A stretch of DNA of 6,357 nucleotides from contig JAQYWJ010000014.1 of NCBI GenBank assembly GCA_030145005.1, forward strand, positions 7,643-13,999. Reading direction: 5' to 3'. Origin of the DNA: Desulfobacter sp. Lineage in GTDB: Bacteria; Desulfobacterota; Desulfobacteria; Desulfobacterales; Desulfobacteraceae. Every line of letters starts with the position of its first letter. Position 1 is the stretch's first letter. The position numbers and the translations under genes are program-made. This document shows, piece after piece, positions 4,796 to 6,357 of this stretch. The notes under the pieces are model-generated. The model saw only the letters and a program-made list of their open reading frames with translations. It did no database searches and was not told the origin of the DNA.

Positions 4796-6148
4796 ATGCA
4801 ACAAGGCAAATATTTTCATGTGCTGTACAAGGCAGTCTGGGTATGGGCAATTATCGTTCTCCTGGCTGTCCAGGCCCTGGCAAAGGATTATGATTATATC
4901 AGTATTTCAAACCCTTTTTTAAAGAAAACGCCTGTTGCAGTGACTTCGTTCAAGGCTTTCATCGGCCATGAGGCTGAGGTTGCTGCAGGCGTTCAGGCTG
5001 AACAGATTCTGAAAGCAGGGCTTGGTTTCACAGGATATCTGAAAATCATGGACCCAACTGCCTTTTTATCCAATCCTGCGGAATCAGGCATTCAACTGGG
5101 GCAGATAAATTTCAAGGACTGGACAGGCATCGGGGCTGACCTTTTGGTGACAGGCGGCGTAGAAGAGCGTGACGGCCAGGTCAAATTGCAGCTTCGCCTC
5201 ATGGATACCTTTAATACAAAGCTTCTGGTGGGAAAAATATACAGCGGACCGGCCACCCGGATCCGGGTTATGGTTCATAGATTCTGTGCGGAAGTTGCCA
5301 AAGCTCTGACTGGAAATTTCGGGGTTTTCGGATCAAAAATAGCCTTTGTTTCCACCGTCAATGGGAATAAAGAGATCTATTCCTGCGATTTTGACGGATT
5401 TAATCCCCGGCAGATAACCTACCATAAAAGTATCTCATTGTCTCCGGCCTGGTCCGATGACGGCCAGTGGCTGGCCTATGTCTCCTATGCCAAGGGAAAA
5501 CCTGATATTTTTATAAAAAATCTTAAAAACAACCTGGGTGCCATTATTAATTATAAAGGAATTAATATTTCTCCGGACTGGATGCCTGGAAAGCTTAATC
5601 TTGCGGCAACGCTAAGTTTTTCAGGGAATCAGGAAATATATTTGTTGACCCGTAAAGGAGAAATTATTAAAAGAGTTGCCAAGAGTTGGGGATCCAATGT
5701 GTCGCCTAAATTTTCCCCGGACGGTAGAAAGATCGCCTTTACCTCATCCCGGTCCGGCAATCCACAGATTTATATTCAGGGTCTGGATTCGGAAGAGGCC
5801 CGGCGCGTCACATTTACCGGAAAATATAATACCAGCCCGGCATGGTCCCCGGACGGAAAAAAGATTGCTTATGTGGGGATTGAAAAAAATAAAATTAATA
5901 TTTTTGTAATATCTGTTGATCCGCATATCGGCACTTCGGTGCAGTTGACAGCAGAGCAGGGCGATAACGAAGATCCCTGCTGGTCACCGGACGGCAGCCT
6001 GATTGTTTTTAAATCCAACAGAAAAGGTGGAAGGGCTCATTTGTTTGTCATGACCGCAGCCGGTACAGATCAGCGCCGGCTTCTTTCCATGTCCGGCATC
6101 CAGAGTGAACCGGATTGGTCCGGTGACATAGGTTTCTCATCTGAGTAG
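4796..6148 (+). CDS. tolB: TolB, periplasmic beta-propeller of the Tol-Pal system
   Basis: This is a 450-residue protein, close to the family norm of about 430. TolB works in the periplasm, binding Pal and TolA and controlling when Pal is free to bind peptidoglycan. A signal peptide covers 1-29, with a hydrophobic core at about 13-25 and a likely cut after Ala27-Leu28-Ala29. The mature N-terminus (DYDYISISNP onward) corresponds to the segment that contacts TolA in E. coli. The alpha/beta N-terminal domain spans about 44-172 and includes GIGADLLVTGGV at 111-122. A six-bladed propeller follows from about 178, with TolB/PD40-type repeats marked by WSDDG at 219-223 and SPDG at 307-310, 351-354 and 397-400, each followed by an I(A/V)(F/Y) strand. 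AGGTGG at 4786-4791 supports the ATG. The gene begins 25 bp after tolA and ends 44 bp before the lipoprotein gene. Confidence 0.96.
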   Translation: MQQGKYFHVLYKAVWVWAIIVLLAVQALAKDYDYISISNPFLKKTPVAVTSFKAFIGHEAEVAAGVQAEQILKAGLGFTGYLKIMDPTAFLSNPAESGIQLGQINFKDWTGIGADLLVTGGVEERDGQVKLQLRLMDTFNTKLLVGKIYSGPATRIRVMVHRFCAEVAKALTGNFGVFGSKIAFVSTVNGNKEIYSCDFDGFNPRQITYHKSISLSPAWSDDGQWLAYVSYAKGKPDIFIKNLKNNLGAIINYKGINISPDWMPGKLNLAATLSFSGNQEIYLLTRKGEIIKRVAKSWGSNVSPKFSPDGRKIAFTSSRSGNPQIYIQGLDSEEARRVTFTGKYNTSPAWSPDGKKIAYVGIEKNKINIFVISVDPHIGTSVQLTAEQGDNEDPCWSPDGSLIVFKSNRKGGRAHLFVMTAAGTDQRRLLSMSGIQSEPDWSGDIGFSSE

Positions 6149-6192
6149 GAAATATAAGATTGTTGAAGGTAAATCAAAAAAGGAGAAGCACG

Positions 6193-6357
6193 ATGAAAAG
6201 ACAGTTGTTGATGCATGTTATGATGGCCGTACTGGTTGCGGGACTTTTGACCATGGTCGCCTGTTCAAAACCAAAGGTGGCTGATCCTGGTACCATGAAT
6301 CAGGGACAAAGCGGGGAGACGGATGCTGAAAGAGCTGCCCGTCTTGAGGCCGAAAGA
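6193..6357 (+). CDS. pal: Lipoprotein, N-terminal part; probable Pal (3' end outside window)
   Basis: The first 55 codons run open to the right edge. The start has AGGAG at 6181-6185, 7 nt before the ATG. A basic start (Lys2, Arg3) and a hydrophobic stretch (about 9-22) lead to a lipobox-like Met-Val-Ala-Cys ending at Cys24, the likely acylated residue after signal peptidase II cleavage. Met at -3 is less common than Leu but tolerated. After Cys24 comes a linker, then a charged helix rich in Glu, Arg and Ala (44-55). Pal (peptidoglycan-associated lipoprotein) follows tolB in most Gram-negative genomes and anchors the outer membrane through an OmpA-like C-terminal domain. That domain lies outside the window, so the name rests on position plus the lipoprotein signal. 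Confidence 0.8.
   Translation, partial: MKRQLLMHVMMAVLVAGLLTMVACSKPKVADPGTMNQGQSGETDAERAARLEAER

Noticed and set aside
6149..6192. Possible terminator between tolB and the lipoprotein gene.
   Set aside because: No inverted repeat or T tract is present in the 44 bp; the genes look co-transcribed.

Overview
The window looks like an ordinary chromosomal stretch of a Gram-negative bacterium. The best guess is a sulfate-reducing deltaproteobacterium of the Desulfobacter/Desulfobacterales type. That placement is an inference from the style of GroES and GroEL, an FmdB-type zinc-ribbon gene directly before groES, a compact tolQRAB-pal operon, and moderate GC content with A/T-rich spacers. No database search was possible. 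All protein genes are on the + strand.

Region 1 (1-2395) is the chaperonin locus. It opens with the last 55 codons of an FmdB-family zinc-ribbon protein. After an 84-bp AT-rich gap come groES (253-540) and groEL (648-2303), with a perfect 9-bp hairpin between them. A strong Rho-independent terminator (2361-2395) closes the unit. GroES and GroEL form the ATP-driven folding chamber of the cytoplasm. GroEL ends in the normal Gly-Gly-Met tail, encoded here by five 12-bp tandem repeats.

Region 2 (2396-2661) has no convincing gene. It holds a weak promoter-like pair just after the terminator, several small hairpins and, most notably, a long imperfect palindrome (2495-2569) followed by a small hairpin (2574-2587). 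These look like a dispersed extragenic palindromic repeat and may act as a bidirectional terminator ahead of the tol operon.

Region 3 (2662-6357) is the Tol-Pal envelope system in the order tolQ, tolR, tolA/tonB-like, tolB and the start of a lipoprotein gene that should be pal. Genes are tightly packed, with gaps of 0, 9, 25 and 44 bp. TolQ and TolR form the proton-driven inner-membrane motor. TolA spans the periplasm. TolB is the periplasmic beta-propeller, and Pal anchors the outer membrane to peptidoglycan. Together they constrict the outer membrane at division and maintain envelope integrity.

I found no clearly new system. The points most worth checking are the palindromic repeat before tolQ, the unusual start region and homopolymer runs of tolA, the hairpin between groES and groEL, and the absence of a clear heat-shock operator before groES.
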